Shown here: in pieces, positions 23,374 to 32,732 of the stretch
Position numbering within the stretch: the stretch's first letter is position 1
Layout of the letters: the number at the start of each line of letters is the position of its first letter
Source: Palsa-504 sp963834685
GTDB lineage: Bacteria; Actinomycetota; Actinomycetes; Streptosporangiales; Streptosporangiaceae
Direction of reading: 5' to 3'
Length of the DNA: 64,000 bases
NCBI GenBank assembly: GCA_963834685.1
Contig: CAWICW010000014.1
Coordinates: 310,001 to 374,000 of the forward strand
Translations under genes and position numbers: made by a program
The notes under the pieces: generated by a model
The model's input: the letters and a program-made list of their open reading frames with translations, nothing else
Told to the model about the DNA's origin: nothing
Database searches by the model: none

Positions 23374-24665
23374 CCGCGTGGCTGATCAAGGGCGCGGCGG
23401 TCGCCGGGCCCGGCGACCGCGGGGTCACCGACCTGCTGGTGGCGGACGGGACCATCACCGCCATCGGGGCCGGGCTGAGCGACGCGGGCGCCCAGGTGCT
23501 CGACGCGGCCGGCCTGATCGTCCTGCCCGGCCTGGTAGACCTGCACACGCACCTGCGCGAGCCGGGCCGCGAGGACGCCGAGACGGTCGAGACGGGCACC
23601 CGCGCGGCGGCCCTGGGCGGCTTCACCGCCGTGCACGCCATGGCCAACACCGAACCCGTCGCCGACACCGCCGGGGTGGTCGAGCAGGTCTGGCGGCTCG
23701 GCCGCGCGGCGGGCTACTGCGACGTCCAGCCGGTGGGCGCGGTCACCGTCGGGCTGGCCGGGACCAGGCTCGCCGAGCTCGGCACCATGGCCGACTCGGC
23801 CGCGCGCGTCCGGGTGTTCTCCGACGACGGCCGGTGCGTGGCCGACCCGCTGCTCATGCGCCGGGCCCTGGAGTACGTCAAGGCCTTCGACGGGGTGATC
23901 GCCCAGCATGCGCAGGATCCGCGGCTCACCGAGGGCGCGCAGCTCAACGAGGGCGAGATCTCGGGTCGCCTCGGCCTGGCCGGCTGGCCGGCCGTGGCCG
24001 AGGAGGCGATCATCGCCCGCGACTGCCTGCTCGCGGCGCACGTGGGCTCCGCGCTGCACGTCTGCCACGTCTCCACCGCGGGCTCGGCGGAGATCATCCG
24101 CTGGGCGAAGTCCAAGGGCTGGCCGGTCACCGCCGAGGTCACCCCGCACCACCTGCTGCTGACCGACGAGCTCGCGGTGGGCTACGACCCGGTGTTCAAG
24201 GTCAACCCGCCGCTGCGCACCGCGGCCGACGTGGCCGAGCTCAGGCGCGCGCTGGCCGATGGCACCATCGACTGCGTGGCCACCGACCACGCCCCGCACC
24301 CGGTGGAGGCCAAGGAGACGGAGTGGTCGGAGGCGGCCTTCGGCATGACCGGGCTGCAGACCGCGCTGCGCGTGGTACAGCAGGCCATGGTGGACACCGG
24401 GCTGCTGGACTGGTCCGGCGTCGCCGACCGGATGTCCGTCCGTCCGGCCCGGATCGGCCGGCTGACCGGCCACGGCGCGCCGCTCGCGGCCGGCGGCCCG
24501 GCCAACCTCACGCTGTACGACCCGGCCGCACCGGCCGAGGCGGTGAGCCCGGTCGGCGCGTCCAAGAGCCGGAACACCCCGTTCGCCGGGATGGCGCTGC
24601 CCGGCCGCGTGGTGGCGACCTTCCTGCGCGGCACGCCCACCGTGCTCGACGGAAAGCTCGCCTGA
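23370..24665 (+). CDS. pyrC: Dihydroorotase
   Basis: Cyclises carbamoyl aspartate to dihydroorotate. 431 residues, class I amidohydrolase. Metal ligands in 'DLHTHLREPG' near 57-66, 'HVCHVST' in the middle, and Asp in 'ATDHAPH' near 303-309. The C-terminal 'GSKSRNTPFAG'-like segment reads 'ASKSRNTPFAG'. GTG at 23370 overlaps the pyrB stop. Next gene carA begins within 30 bases but its start is unclear. Confidence 0.97.
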   Translation: MTAWLIKGAAVAGPGDRGVTDLLVADGTITAIGAGLSDAGAQVLDAAGLIVLPGLVDLHTHLREPGREDAETVETGTRAAALGGFTAVHAMANTEPVADTAGVVEQVWRLGRAAGYCDVQPVGAVTVGLAGTRLAELGTMADSAARVRVFSDDGRCVADPLLMRRALEYVKAFDGVIAQHAQDPRLTEGAQLNEGEISGRLGLAGWPAVAEEAIIARDCLLAAHVGSALHVCHVSTAGSAEIIRWAKSKGWPVTAEVTPHHLLLTDELAVGYDPVFKVNPPLRTAADVAELRRALADGTIDCVATDHAPHPVEAKETEWSEAAFGMTGLQTALRVVQQAMVDTGLLDWSGVADRMSVRPARIGRLTGHGAPLAAGGPANLTLYDPAAPAEAVSPVGASKSRNTPFAGMALPGRVVATFLRGTPTVLDGKLA

Positions 24666-24691
24666 TATGCCGGCTGAATACCGCCCTGCTG

Positions 24692-25861
24692 GTGCTTGAG
24701 GACGGCACCACGCTGTACGGCACCGCCTTCGGCGCCGAGGGTGAGACGTTCGGCGAGATGGTCTTCAACACCGGCATGACCGGCTACCAGGAGACACTGA
24801 CCGATCCCTCGTACTGCCGCCAGATCGTCGCTATGACCGCCCCGCACATCGGCAACACCGGCGTCAACGACGAAGACCCCGAATCCCGCCAGGTCTGGGT
24901 CAGCGGCTACGTGGTGCGCGAGCCGGCCAGGCTGGCCTCCAGCTGGCGGGCCACCCGGGACCTGGACGCCTACCTCCGCACCGAGGGCGTGCCCGGCATC
25001 GCCGTCCGCGGTACCAGGCTGCTGACCAGGAGGGTCCGCGAGCGGGGCGCCATGCGGGCGGCGATCAGCACCGTGGAAACCAGCCCGGAAGAGCTCCTGG
25101 AGCGGGTACTGGCCAGCCCGCGGATGACCGGGGCCGACCTGGCCCGGGTGGTGAGCACGCCCGAGCCCTACACGATCAGGCCGGAAGGGCCCGCCCGGTA
25201 CCGCGTGGTCGCCGTCGACCTGGGCATCAAGGCCTCCACGCCGCGCCACCTCGCGGCCCGGGGCTGCGAGGTGCTCGTGGTGCCGGCCACCGCGACCGCC
25301 ACCCAGATCCTCGCCGAAGCCCCGGACGGGGTGTTCTTCAGCAACGGCCCCGGTGACCCGGCCGCGGCCACGTACGCGGTGGAAGCGATGCGCGGGGTGC
25401 TGGACGCTGGGCTGCCCGTCTTCGGCATCTGCCTGGGCAGCCAGATCCTCGCCCTGGCCCTCGGCCTGCGCACCTACAAGCTGCGGTACGGGCACCGCGG
25501 CGTGAACCAGCCGGTCATGGACCTCGCCACCGGCCGGGTCTACATCACCAGCCACAACCACGGCTTCGCCGCCGCGCTGCCGGGTGACGCGCACGGTCCC
25601 GAGGGTGGTGTTTCCGCGGAAACGCGCGACGGCACCGCGTGGGCCCACGTGCCGCCCGGGTCCAGGCCTCCGTTCGAGACGCCGTACGGGCCGGCCGTGG
25701 TCAGTCACGTCAACCTCAACGACGGCGTGGTCGAGGGCCTGCGCCTGCAGCAGCGGCCGGTGTTCAGCGTGCAGTACCACCCGGAGGCCGCTCCCGGCCC
25801 GCACGATGCCGCCGACCACTTTGACCACTTCTGTACCCTGCTCGAGCGGGCCCGGGGGTGA
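24692..25861 (+). CDS. carA: Carbamoyl-phosphate synthase small (glutaminase) subunit
   Basis: Hydrolyses glutamine and channels ammonia to CarB. About 389 residues. CPSase small-chain domain from 'VLEDGTTLYG' and 'GEMVFNTGMTGYQETLTDPSY', then a class I amidotransferase with the nucleophile Cys in 'FGICLGSQILALALG' and 'QYHPEAAPGPHDA' holding His-Glu. Start choice is poor: the first in-frame standard start is GTG 24692, inside conserved sequence; upstream in-frame codons to the pyrC stop offer only CTG (24662, 24674) and ATA. The ATG at 24667 is out of frame. A CTG start or a sequence error is possible. Confidence 0.93.
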   Translation: MLEDGTTLYGTAFGAEGETFGEMVFNTGMTGYQETLTDPSYCRQIVAMTAPHIGNTGVNDEDPESRQVWVSGYVVREPARLASSWRATRDLDAYLRTEGVPGIAVRGTRLLTRRVRERGAMRAAISTVETSPEELLERVLASPRMTGADLARVVSTPEPYTIRPEGPARYRVVAVDLGIKASTPRHLAARGCEVLVVPATATATQILAEAPDGVFFSNGPGDPAAATYAVEAMRGVLDAGLPVFGICLGSQILALALGLRTYKLRYGHRGVNQPVMDLATGRVYITSHNHGFAAALPGDAHGPEGGVSAETRDGTAWAHVPPGSRPPFETPYGPAVVSHVNLNDGVVEGLRLQQRPVFSVQYHPEAAPGPHDAADHFDHFCTLLERARG

Positions 25862-25864
25862 GCG

Positions 25865-28800
25865 ATGCCACGGCGTGAGGATCTCAAGTCGGTCCTGGTG
25901 ATCGGGTCGGGCCCGATCGTCATCGGGCAGGGCTGCGAGTTCGACTACTCGGGCACCCAGGCCTGCCGGGTGCTGAAGCAGGAGGGCATCCGGGTCAGCC
26001 TGGTCAACTCCAACCCGGCCACCATCATGACCGACCCGGAGTTCGCCGACGCGACCTACGTGGAGCCGATCACCACCGAGACGCTGGAGAAGGTCATCGC
26101 GATCCAGCGCCCCGACGCGGTGCTGCCCACCCTGGGCGGTCAGACGGCGCTGAACGCCGCTGTCGCCCTCCATGATCTAGGTGTCCTGCACAAGTACAAC
26201 GTCGAGCTGATCGGCGCCAGCATCGAGGCGATCCGGGCGGGCGAGGACCGCGAGCGGTTCAAGGAGATCGTGACCGGCCTGGGCGCCGAGGTCCCGCGCA
26301 GCCAGATCTGCCATGACCTGGACGAAGGGCTGGCTACCGCGCAGCTCCTCGGCTATCCGGTCGTGGTACGGCCCTCGTTCACCCTGGGCGGCCTCGGGTC
26401 CGGCATCGCCAGGAACGAAGCCGACCTGCGGCGCATCGCCGGGGCCGGCCTGGACGCCAGCCCCACCCGCGAGGTCCTGCTCGAGGAGAGCATCCTCGGC
26501 TGGAAGGAGTTCGAGCTCGAGCTGATGCGGGACCGCCACGACAACGTGGTCGTGGTGTGCTCGATCGAGAACATCGACCCGATGGGCGTGCATACCGGCG
26601 ACTCGGTCACCGTGGCTCCGGCCATGACCCTGACCGACCGGGAGTACCAGCGGATGCGCGACACCGCGATCGCCATCATGCGCGCAGTCGGCGTGGACAC
26701 CGGGGGCTGCAACATCCAGTTCGCCGTCGAGCCGCGCACCGGCCGGATGGTCGTGATCGAGATGAACCCGCGGGTGTCGCGCTCGTCCGCGCTGGCCTCC
26801 AAGGCCACCGGCTTCCCCATCGCGAAGATCGCCGCGCGGCTGGCCATCGGCTACACGCTGGATGAGATCCCGAACGACATCACCGGCCAGACGCCGGCCT
26901 GCTTCGAGCCCGCGCTGGACTACGTGGTGGTCAAGGTGCCGCGGTTCGCGTTCGAGAAGTTCCCCGGCGCCGACCCCACGCTCACCACCCACATGAAGAG
27001 CGTGGGGGAGGCCATGGCCATCGGCCGGAGCTTCCCCGAGGCCCTGCAGAAGGCGCTCCGGTCGCTGGAGAGTAACCACGGTCCGTTCGGCTGGAAAGAA
27101 GATCCCCCCGCCGACGCGGCGGGCCTGCTGCGCGACTGCGGGACCCCGCACGACGGAAGGCTGGCCACCATCCACCGGGCGCTGCGGGCCGGCGCCAGCC
27201 CCGCCGATGTCACCAGCGTGACCGGCATCGATCCCTGGTTCATCGAGCAGATCCAGCACGTCAATCACATCGCCGATCAGGTCGCCGCCGCGTCCGCCCT
27301 GGACGCGCGGATGCTCCTGACGGCCAAGCAGGCCGGGTTCTCCGACGTGCAGCTCGCCGAGCTGCGCGGCACCACCGAAACGGTGATCCGGGAGATCCGC
27401 TGGGGGCTGGGCGTGCGCCCGGTGTACCACGCGGTGGACACCTGCGCGGCGGAGTTCGCCGCCCGCACCCCGTACCTGTACTCCACCTACGACGAGGAGA
27501 CCGAGGTCCCGGCGGGCACCGTCCCCAAGGTGATCATCCTGGGCAGCGGGCCGAACCGGATCGGGCAGGGCATCGAGTTCGACTACGCCTGCGTGCACGC
27601 GTCCTTCGCGCTCGCCGAGGCCGGCTACGAGACCGTCATGGTCAACTGCAACCCGGAGACGGTCTCCACCGACTACGACACCTCGGGCCGGCTCTACTTC
27701 GAGCCGCTCACCCTCGAGGACGTCCTGGAAGTGGTCCGCGCCGAGCAGCAGAGCGGCCCGGTGGCGGGCGTGATCGTGCAGCTCGGCGGGCAGACCCCGC
27801 TGGGCCTGGCCCGGGCGCTCGAAGCCGCCCGCGTCCCGGTGGTGGGCACCTCGCCCCAGGCCATCCACCTGGCCGAGGACCGCGGCGCGTTCGCTCGCGT
27901 GCTGGAGGAAGCCGGGCTGACCGCGCCCAGGTACGGGACCGCCACCACCGAAGGCCAGGCGGTCACGATCGCCCGCGAGATCGGCTACCCGGTGCTGGTC
28001 CGGCCCTCGTACGTGCTCGGCGGGCGCGGCATGGAGATCGTCTACGACGACGCCACGCTGCGGTCCTACGTGACCCGGGCCGCCGACGTCAGCCCCGGCC
28101 ACCCGGTGCTGATCGACAGGTTCCTCGACGACGCGATCGAGATCGACGTCGACGCCCTGTACGACGGATCCGAGCTCTACCTCGGCGGCGTGATGGAGCA
28201 CATTGAGGAGGCCGGCATCCATTCCGGCGACTCGGCCTGCGCGCTGCCGCCGATCACCATCGGCCGCGGCGACATCGCGCAGATCCGCGCGGCGACCGCC
28301 GCCATCGCCTCCGGCGTGGGCGTGCGCGGCCTGCTGAACGTGCAGTACGCCATGGCCGGGGGAGTGCTGTACGTGCTCGAGGCCAACCCGCGGGCGTCGC
28401 GCACGGTGCCGTTCGTCTCCAAGGCCACCGCGGTGCCGCTGGCCAAGGCCGCGGCGCGGATCATGCTGGGCAGTACCATCGCCGAACTTCGGGCGGAAGG
28501 GATGCTGGAGAAAAGCGGCGACGGCGGTGAGCTGCCGCTGGACGCGCCGGTCGCGGTCAAGGAGGCGGTGCTGCCGTTCGGGCGGTTCCGCGATCCGGCC
28601 GGCCAGGGCGTGGACACCGTGCTCGGCCCGGAGATGCGCTCCACCGGCGAGGTGATGGGGATCGACGCGATGTTCGGCACGGCCTACGCGAAATCCCAGG
28701 CTGCGGTGTACGGGTCGCTGCCGGTGAAGGGCCGGGTGTTCGTGTCGGTCGCGAACCGGGACAAGCGGTCCATGATCTTCCCGGTCAAGCGCCTGGCCGA

Positions 28801-29170
28801 CCTGGGTTTCGAGATCTGGGCCACGGACGGAACGGCGGAGGTGCTGCGCCGTAACGGGGTTCGTGCCAAGATCGTGCGAAAGCACGGCGACGGCCCATCC
28901 CCTGATGGCGAGCCGACCGTGGTGACGCGGATTCTCGCTGGCGAGGTGGACCTGATCGTGAACACGCCGTTCGGCAGTCCCGGGCAGTCCGGCCCCCGGC
29001 TCGACGGCTATGAGATCCGCACCGCCGCGGTCCGCCGCGGTATCCCGTGCGTGACCACGGCGGCCGGGCTCGCCGCCGCGGTGCAGGGCATCGAGGCCAT
29101 CATCCGCGGCGAGATCGGCGTGCGGTCGCTGCAGGAGCACGCCGCGCTGCTGCGCGCGCCTCGTGAGTGA
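25865..29170 (+). CDS. carB: Carbamoyl-phosphate synthase large subunit
   Basis: Makes carbamoyl phosphate from bicarbonate, ammonia and two ATP for both UMP and arginine. 1101 residues, full length. Two homologous ATP-grasp halves: 'VLVIGSGPIVIGQGCEFDYSG' start split here, and 'VIILGSGPNRIGQGIEFDYA' in the second half near 555-575. Oligomerisation domain lies between; the C-terminal MGS-like regulatory domain ('KRSMIFPVKRLADLGFEIWA', 'GEVDLIVNTP') is where UMP or other effectors bind. Three bases after carA. Confidence 0.98.
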   Translation: MPRREDLKSVLVIGSGPIVIGQGCEFDYSGTQACRVLKQEGIRVSLVNSNPATIMTDPEFADATYVEPITTETLEKVIAIQRPDAVLPTLGGQTALNAAVALHDLGVLHKYNVELIGASIEAIRAGEDRERFKEIVTGLGAEVPRSQICHDLDEGLATAQLLGYPVVVRPSFTLGGLGSGIARNEADLRRIAGAGLDASPTREVLLEESILGWKEFELELMRDRHDNVVVVCSIENIDPMGVHTGDSVTVAPAMTLTDREYQRMRDTAIAIMRAVGVDTGGCNIQFAVEPRTGRMVVIEMNPRVSRSSALASKATGFPIAKIAARLAIGYTLDEIPNDITGQTPACFEPALDYVVVKVPRFAFEKFPGADPTLTTHMKSVGEAMAIGRSFPEALQKALRSLESNHGPFGWKEDPPADAAGLLRDCGTPHDGRLATIHRALRAGASPADVTSVTGIDPWFIEQIQHVNHIADQVAAASALDARMLLTAKQAGFSDVQLAELRGTTETVIREIRWGLGVRPVYHAVDTCAAEFAARTPYLYSTYDEETEVPAGTVPKVIILGSGPNRIGQGIEFDYACVHASFALAEAGYETVMVNCNPETVSTDYDTSGRLYFEPLTLEDVLEVVRAEQQSGPVAGVIVQLGGQTPLGLARALEAARVPVVGTSPQAIHLAEDRGAFARVLEEAGLTAPRYGTATTEGQAVTIAREIGYPVLVRPSYVLGGRGMEIVYDDATLRSYVTRAADVSPGHPVLIDRFLDDAIEIDVDALYDGSELYLGGVMEHIEEAGIHSGDSACALPPITIGRGDIAQIRAATAAIASGVGVRGLLNVQYAMAGGVLYVLEANPRASRTVPFVSKATAVPLAKAAARIMLGSTIAELRAEGMLEKSGDGGELPLDAPVAVKEAVLPFGRFRDPAGQGVDTVLGPEMRSTGEVMGIDAMFGTAYAKSQAAVYGSLPVKGRVFVSVANRDKRSMIFPVKRLADLGFEIWATDGTAEVLRRNGVRAKIVRKHGDGPSPDGEPTVVTRILAGEVDLIVNTPFGSPGQSGPRLDGYEIRTAAVRRGIPCVTTAAGLAAAVQGIEAIIRGEIGVRSLQEHAALLRAPRE

Positions 29171-30066
29171 GCCCCGTGACTGACCCAGCCGCGGGGCCGG
29201 TCCAGGTCCGCGCCACCGTGCTGACCCTGCGGCGCGTCGATGCCTATCACGCGCTGACCCTGGTCGCCCCGGCCATCGCGACCAGGTTCCGGCCCGGCCA
29301 GTTCATCACGATCGCCGTCGGCGGCCCGGAGACCTCCATGCTCGGCCGGCGGGCCTTCGTCGTGCACGACGTCCGGCCCGACCACGGCGGCACGGTGGAG
29401 TTCGTGTTCGAGGCGCTGGGGCCGGGCACCCGGTGGCTGGCCGCGCTGCGCGCGCGGGACACCCTGGACGCCGTGGGCCCGCTGGGCCTGCCGTTCCCGG
29501 TGCCGAAGAGTCCGTCCCGGTGCCTGCTGCTCGGGGTCGGGTACGGCAGCGCGCCGCTGTTCGCGCTCGCCGCCAAGCTGGCTGATCGCGGCTGCGGCGT
29601 CGATTTCCTGCTCGGCGGGCAGAGCGCGGACCGGATCTTCGGCGCGCTGACCGCCCGCCGGTCCGGGCGGAGCGCGACGATCACGACCGCCGACGGCTCG
29701 CTGGGCGCCCGCGGCCCGGTCACCGCCATGCTGGAGCAGGTCGTCCGCGAGGCGCGCACCGAGGTGATCTACGCCAGCGCGCCGGTACCCGTGCTGCGCG
29801 ACGTGACCGCGCTGGCCGCCCGGTACGCGATCCCGGTGCAGGCCTCGGTAGACGTGCCCATGGCCTGCGGGATCGGGGTGTGCATGGGCTGCGTGCTGCC
29901 CGTGACCGGGACCGACGGGATCACCCGGATCGTGCGCGCGTGCATCGACGGCCCGGTGTTCCGCGCCGACCTGGTCCGCTGGGATGACGTGGGCACGATC
30001 CCGTTCGACGCGCTCGGCGCGCCCGGCTGGAAGCCCAAGGCCGAAGGGCACCTGCATGCCGGCTGA
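29167..30066 (+). CDS. pyrK: Dihydroorotate dehydrogenase electron transfer subunit
   Basis: 299 residues. FAD-binding ferredoxin-reductase fold ('FRPGQFITIAV', 'GRRAFVVHDV', 'LLLGVGYGSAPLFALA') followed by the [2Fe-2S] cysteine set near 238-260: C-x4-C-x2-C-x14-C ('ACGIGVCMGCVLPV' and 'VRACIDGPVF'). PyrK passes electrons from class 1B PyrD to NAD. GTG at 29167 overlaps the carB stop; its 3' end overlaps pyrD by 11 bases. Confidence 0.94.
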   Translation: MSPVTDPAAGPVQVRATVLTLRRVDAYHALTLVAPAIATRFRPGQFITIAVGGPETSMLGRRAFVVHDVRPDHGGTVEFVFEALGPGTRWLAALRARDTLDAVGPLGLPFPVPKSPSRCLLLGVGYGSAPLFALAAKLADRGCGVDFLLGGQSADRIFGALTARRSGRSATITTADGSLGARGPVTAMLEQVVREARTEVIYASAPVPVLRDVTALAARYAIPVQASVDVPMACGIGVCMGCVLPVTGTDGITRIVRACIDGPVFRADLVRWDDVGTIPFDALGAPGWKPKAEGHLHAG

Positions 30067-31018
30067 CATGCGGGCCCGGCTCGGGCCGCTCGAGTTGCCC
30101 AATCCGGTGCTGGCCGCGGCGGGCTGTGCGGGCGCGGGCCGTGAGCTGGCCCAGTTCATCGACGTCGCCCGGGTCGGCGCGATCATCAGCAAGTCGATCA
30201 TGACCGAACCGCGGACCGGCAATCCCGCACCCCGGCTGGCCGAGACGCCGAGCGGGATGCTGAACTCGGTGGGCCTGCAGGGTCCGGGCATCGACGCGTT
30301 CCTGCAGCGGGACCTGCCGTGGCTGCTGTCCCACGGCGCCCGCGTCGTAGTCTCGATCGCCGGCCAGACCGTCCGCGAGTACGGCGCGCTGGCGGCCCGC
30401 CTGTCCGACGCGGCGGGCGTGTCCGCGGTCGAGATCAACCTTTCCTGCCCGAACGCCGAGGACGCCGGCCGCCTGTTCGCCCTTGACCCAACGACCGCCG
30501 GGTCCGTGGTCGCGGCGGTGCGCGCCAGCCTCCGCTACGACATACCGGTGTTCGCTAAGCTATCGCCCGATGTGACCGACATCGTGGCCGTGGCCGGCAC
30601 CTGCGTGGCGGCCGGCGCCGCTGGGCTCTCGCTGATCAACGTGGTGCTCGGCATGGCCATCGATCCCGGGACCATGCGCCCGGCCCTGGCCGGGGCGTAC
30701 GGCGGCCTGTCCGGGCCAGCCGTCCGGCCCGTCGCGGTCCGGTGCGTGTGGCAAGTAGCCGAGGCGTTCCCCGACGTGCCGATCATCGGGACGGGCGGCG
30801 TGCGCACCGGCCGGGACGCGCTGGAGCTACTGCTCGCGGGCGCCTCCCTGATCGGGGTCGGCACCGCGATCATGCATGATCCGTCGGCGTGCTCGCGCGT
30901 CGTACGGGAACTGGAGGAGGAGCTGGCGGTCATCGGCGCGGATCAGGTCGTAGACGTCATCGGGCAGGCCCATGGGGGTCGTGGCCGAACCGCCCACGGG
31001 CTGGCCCGGCGGGCCTAG
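30056..31018 (+). CDS. pyrD: Dihydroorotate dehydrogenase, class 1B
   Basis: Oxidises dihydroorotate to orotate, with FMN, in complex with PyrK. 320 residues from ATG 30056; ATG 30068 is an alternative and longer in-frame starts run into pyrK. Class 1 signature Cys as base in 'EINLSCPNAEDAG' near 125-137, 'KLSPDVTDIV' near 165, 'INVVLGMAID' near 195, and the FMN phosphate site 'GTGGVRTGRDALELLLAGA' near 244-262. The Cys (class 2 has Ser) and adjacent pyrK define class 1B, an NAD-linked, soluble enzyme. Confidence 0.96.
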   Translation: MPADMRARLGPLELPNPVLAAAGCAGAGRELAQFIDVARVGAIISKSIMTEPRTGNPAPRLAETPSGMLNSVGLQGPGIDAFLQRDLPWLLSHGARVVVSIAGQTVREYGALAARLSDAAGVSAVEINLSCPNAEDAGRLFALDPTTAGSVVAAVRASLRYDIPVFAKLSPDVTDIVAVAGTCVAAGAAGLSLINVVLGMAIDPGTMRPALAGAYGGLSGPAVRPVAVRCVWQVAEAFPDVPIIGTGGVRTGRDALELLLAGASLIGVGTAIMHDPSACSRVVRELEEELAVIGADQVVDVIGQAHGGRGRTAHGLARRA

Positions 31019-31077
31019 CCGCCAAAACGGGTATGCAATACGTGACAGGACTAGAGCGGACAGTGGAAGGAGTGGCC

Positions 31078-31791
31078 GTGACCAAGCCAGCGCCGGTGGC
31101 CGTCGCGCTCGACGCCCCCGACCTGGAGACGGCTGCGCGGTGGGCGGCGCTGGTGACGCCGCACGTAAGCACGGTCAAGGTCGGCTTGGAGCTCTACCTG
31201 CGCTACGGGCCGCAGGTAGTGGCGACGGTGCGAGGTGCCAGCCGGGTCTCGGTATTCCTCGACCTGAAGCTGCATGACATCCCGGCCACGGTGGCCGGGG
31301 CGGCGCGGGCGGTGGCCCGGCTGCGGCCCGATGTACTGACCGTGCACGCGGCCGGCGGTGCCGACGTCATCCGCGCGGCCGTCGAGGCCGCACCGGGCAC
31401 GATGGTCGCGGCCGTGACCGTGCTGACCTCGCTCGGCGACGATGACCTGGGCCGGATCGGGATGACCGGACCGGTGCCGGACGCGGTACTGCGGCTGGCT
31501 ACCCTCTCGGTGGCGGCGGGGGCGCAGGGCCTGGTCTGTTCGCCGCGCGAGGTCTCCGCGGTCCGGTCGGAGGTCGGCCCGGATGTGACGCTCATCACGC
31601 CCGGGGTGCGGCCGGCCGGTTCCGCGGCCGATGATCAGGCGCGGGTGGCGACGCCGGAGGAGGCCCTGCTGGCCGGCGCGGACCTGCTGGTGATCGGCCG
31701 GCCGATCACCAGGGCGCCGGATCCGGGAGCGGCCGCGGCCGCGATCGCCGCGTCGCTCCGGCGGGTCAGTGTCGCCCGTGACCCGGCCTGA
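31078..31791 (+). CDS. pyrF: Orotidine 5'-phosphate decarboxylase
   Basis: Final step to UMP. 237 residues from GTG 31078 with GGAAGGA upstream; GTG 31072 is also possible. Type 1 (E. coli/Bacillus-like) catalytic motif D-x-K-x-x-D-I-P as 'FLDLKLHDIP' near 58-67, substrate Lys in 'TVKVGLELY' near 36-44, and phosphate loop 'LITPGVRPAG' and 'LLVIGRPITRAPDP'. Mycobacteria use a different (type 2) PyrF, so this type is informative about lineage. Orotate phosphoribosyltransferase (pyrE) is not in the window. Confidence 0.95.
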   Translation: MTKPAPVAVALDAPDLETAARWAALVTPHVSTVKVGLELYLRYGPQVVATVRGASRVSVFLDLKLHDIPATVAGAARAVARLRPDVLTVHAAGGADVIRAAVEAAPGTMVAAVTVLTSLGDDDLGRIGMTGPVPDAVLRLATLSVAAGAQGLVCSPREVSAVRSEVGPDVTLITPGVRPAGSAADDQARVATPEEALLAGADLLVIGRPITRAPDPGAAAAAIAASLRRVSVARDPA

Positions 31792-32411
31792 GCCCGGGCC
31801 TGCCGCCGGGACCGCGGCCGGAACCCTTCCGCAAAGACGTGGGTGACCTGGGGTGACGTCCAGCTTACGCAGTGAGTAAGATGTCAGGAAGCTCAGCGAG
31901 ACCCAGACGAGGCTAGACCGGGCCAAAGCACCCAGGCAGTCTCAGACGGGCATCAAGAGCCGCTGAAGCCTCGTAAGCCACCTAGTTTCACGATAACATC
32001 TTAAGTGATAATAATTCGGGATCGAAGCGAGCAGAAGCCGTCGTGAGTCAGGGCGAAGACCGCCGGGGGAACAGGTCGGCTCGGCTGACCCGAATAAGGT
32101 CGATGACGTTCCGGCGGCCCGCGGATATATGTGACGAATCCACGACGCGCCGGGAGGGCGGTCAACCGGCCGGGCATCGATGGCATACGCTGGTGTCTTG
32201 CACCTTGACCACGGAATATCGCCCGGTGAGACCCCCAGTTGAGGCCCGGGCCGACGTGATGATAACTTTAAGTAATAGAATGCTTACTATGAGTAATATA
32301 TTTCAATTTGTGATGACGTAAACGGACGTTTGCGTTGCCGAAAGGGTACGTGATTGGCTAGTTTCCCCTCCCGACAAACCTTTTTCCCAACGAAACCCGA
32401 GGTGACCCCGA
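31792..32411. other. AT-rich 620-base spacer between pyrF and mihF
   Basis: No convincing gene. A weak hairpin CTTAC/GTAAG lies near 31864-31880. Two AT-rich patches stand out against the local GC: around 31985-32020 ('TAAGTGATAATAATTC') and 32258-32320 ('TTTAAGTAATAG', 'GAGTAATATATTTC'). Candidate mihF promoter: TTGCCG (32335) with TAGTTT 18 bases on. In Streptomyces the mihF upstream region is also non-coding. A 92-codon frame at 32043-32321 has no codon bias and is not called. Confidence 0.55.
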
Positions 32412-32732
32412 GTGGCTCTTCCTCCCCTCACTCCTGAAGAACGTACGGCGGCACTGGAGAAGGCTGCCCGCGCACGCAAAGAACGCGCCGAGGTGAAGAA
32501 CCGCCTCAAGCGCGGGGCCACGACCTTGCCTGATGTCATCAAGGAAGGCGGGACTGATGACGTGATTGGCAAGATGAAGGTCTCGGCTCTGCTTGAGTCC
32601 CTGCCTGGCGTGGGCAAGGTGCGGGCAAAGCAGATCATGGAAAGGCTAGGCATAGCGGAATCGCGTCGCGTACGCGGGCTGGGTACCAACCAGCGGTCCG
32701 CGCTTGAGCAAGAGTTCGGTGCCGATATCTGA
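32412..32732 (+). CDS. mihF: Integration host factor, actinobacterial type
   Basis: Nucleoid-associated protein of 106 residues, unrelated to proteobacterial IHF. 'LPPLTPEERTAALEKAARARKER' forms the long N-terminal helix; 'LLESLPGVGKVRAKQIMERLGI' is a helix-hairpin-helix/H2TH DNA-contact region; ends 'RGLGTNQRSALEQEF'. In mycobacteria it supports phage L5 integration and chromosome packing; in Streptomyces (sIHF) it affects topology and antibiotic production. GTG at 32412. The 3' end overlaps the likely gmk start. Confidence 0.96.
   Translation: MALPPLTPEERTAALEKAARARKERAEVKNRLKRGATTLPDVIKEGGTDDVIGKMKVSALLESLPGVGKVRAKQIMERLGIAESRRVRGLGTNQRSALEQEFGADI

Noticed and set aside
23378..24660. Frame-2 open frame through pyrC leading into carA
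   Set aside because: Its protein is Arg/Gly/Pro-rich shadow sequence of pyrC; carA homology starts only at about 24675.
32043..32321. 92-codon frame in the AT-rich spacer
   Set aside because: No codon bias, no ribosome binding site and no family resemblance; better read as non-coding.
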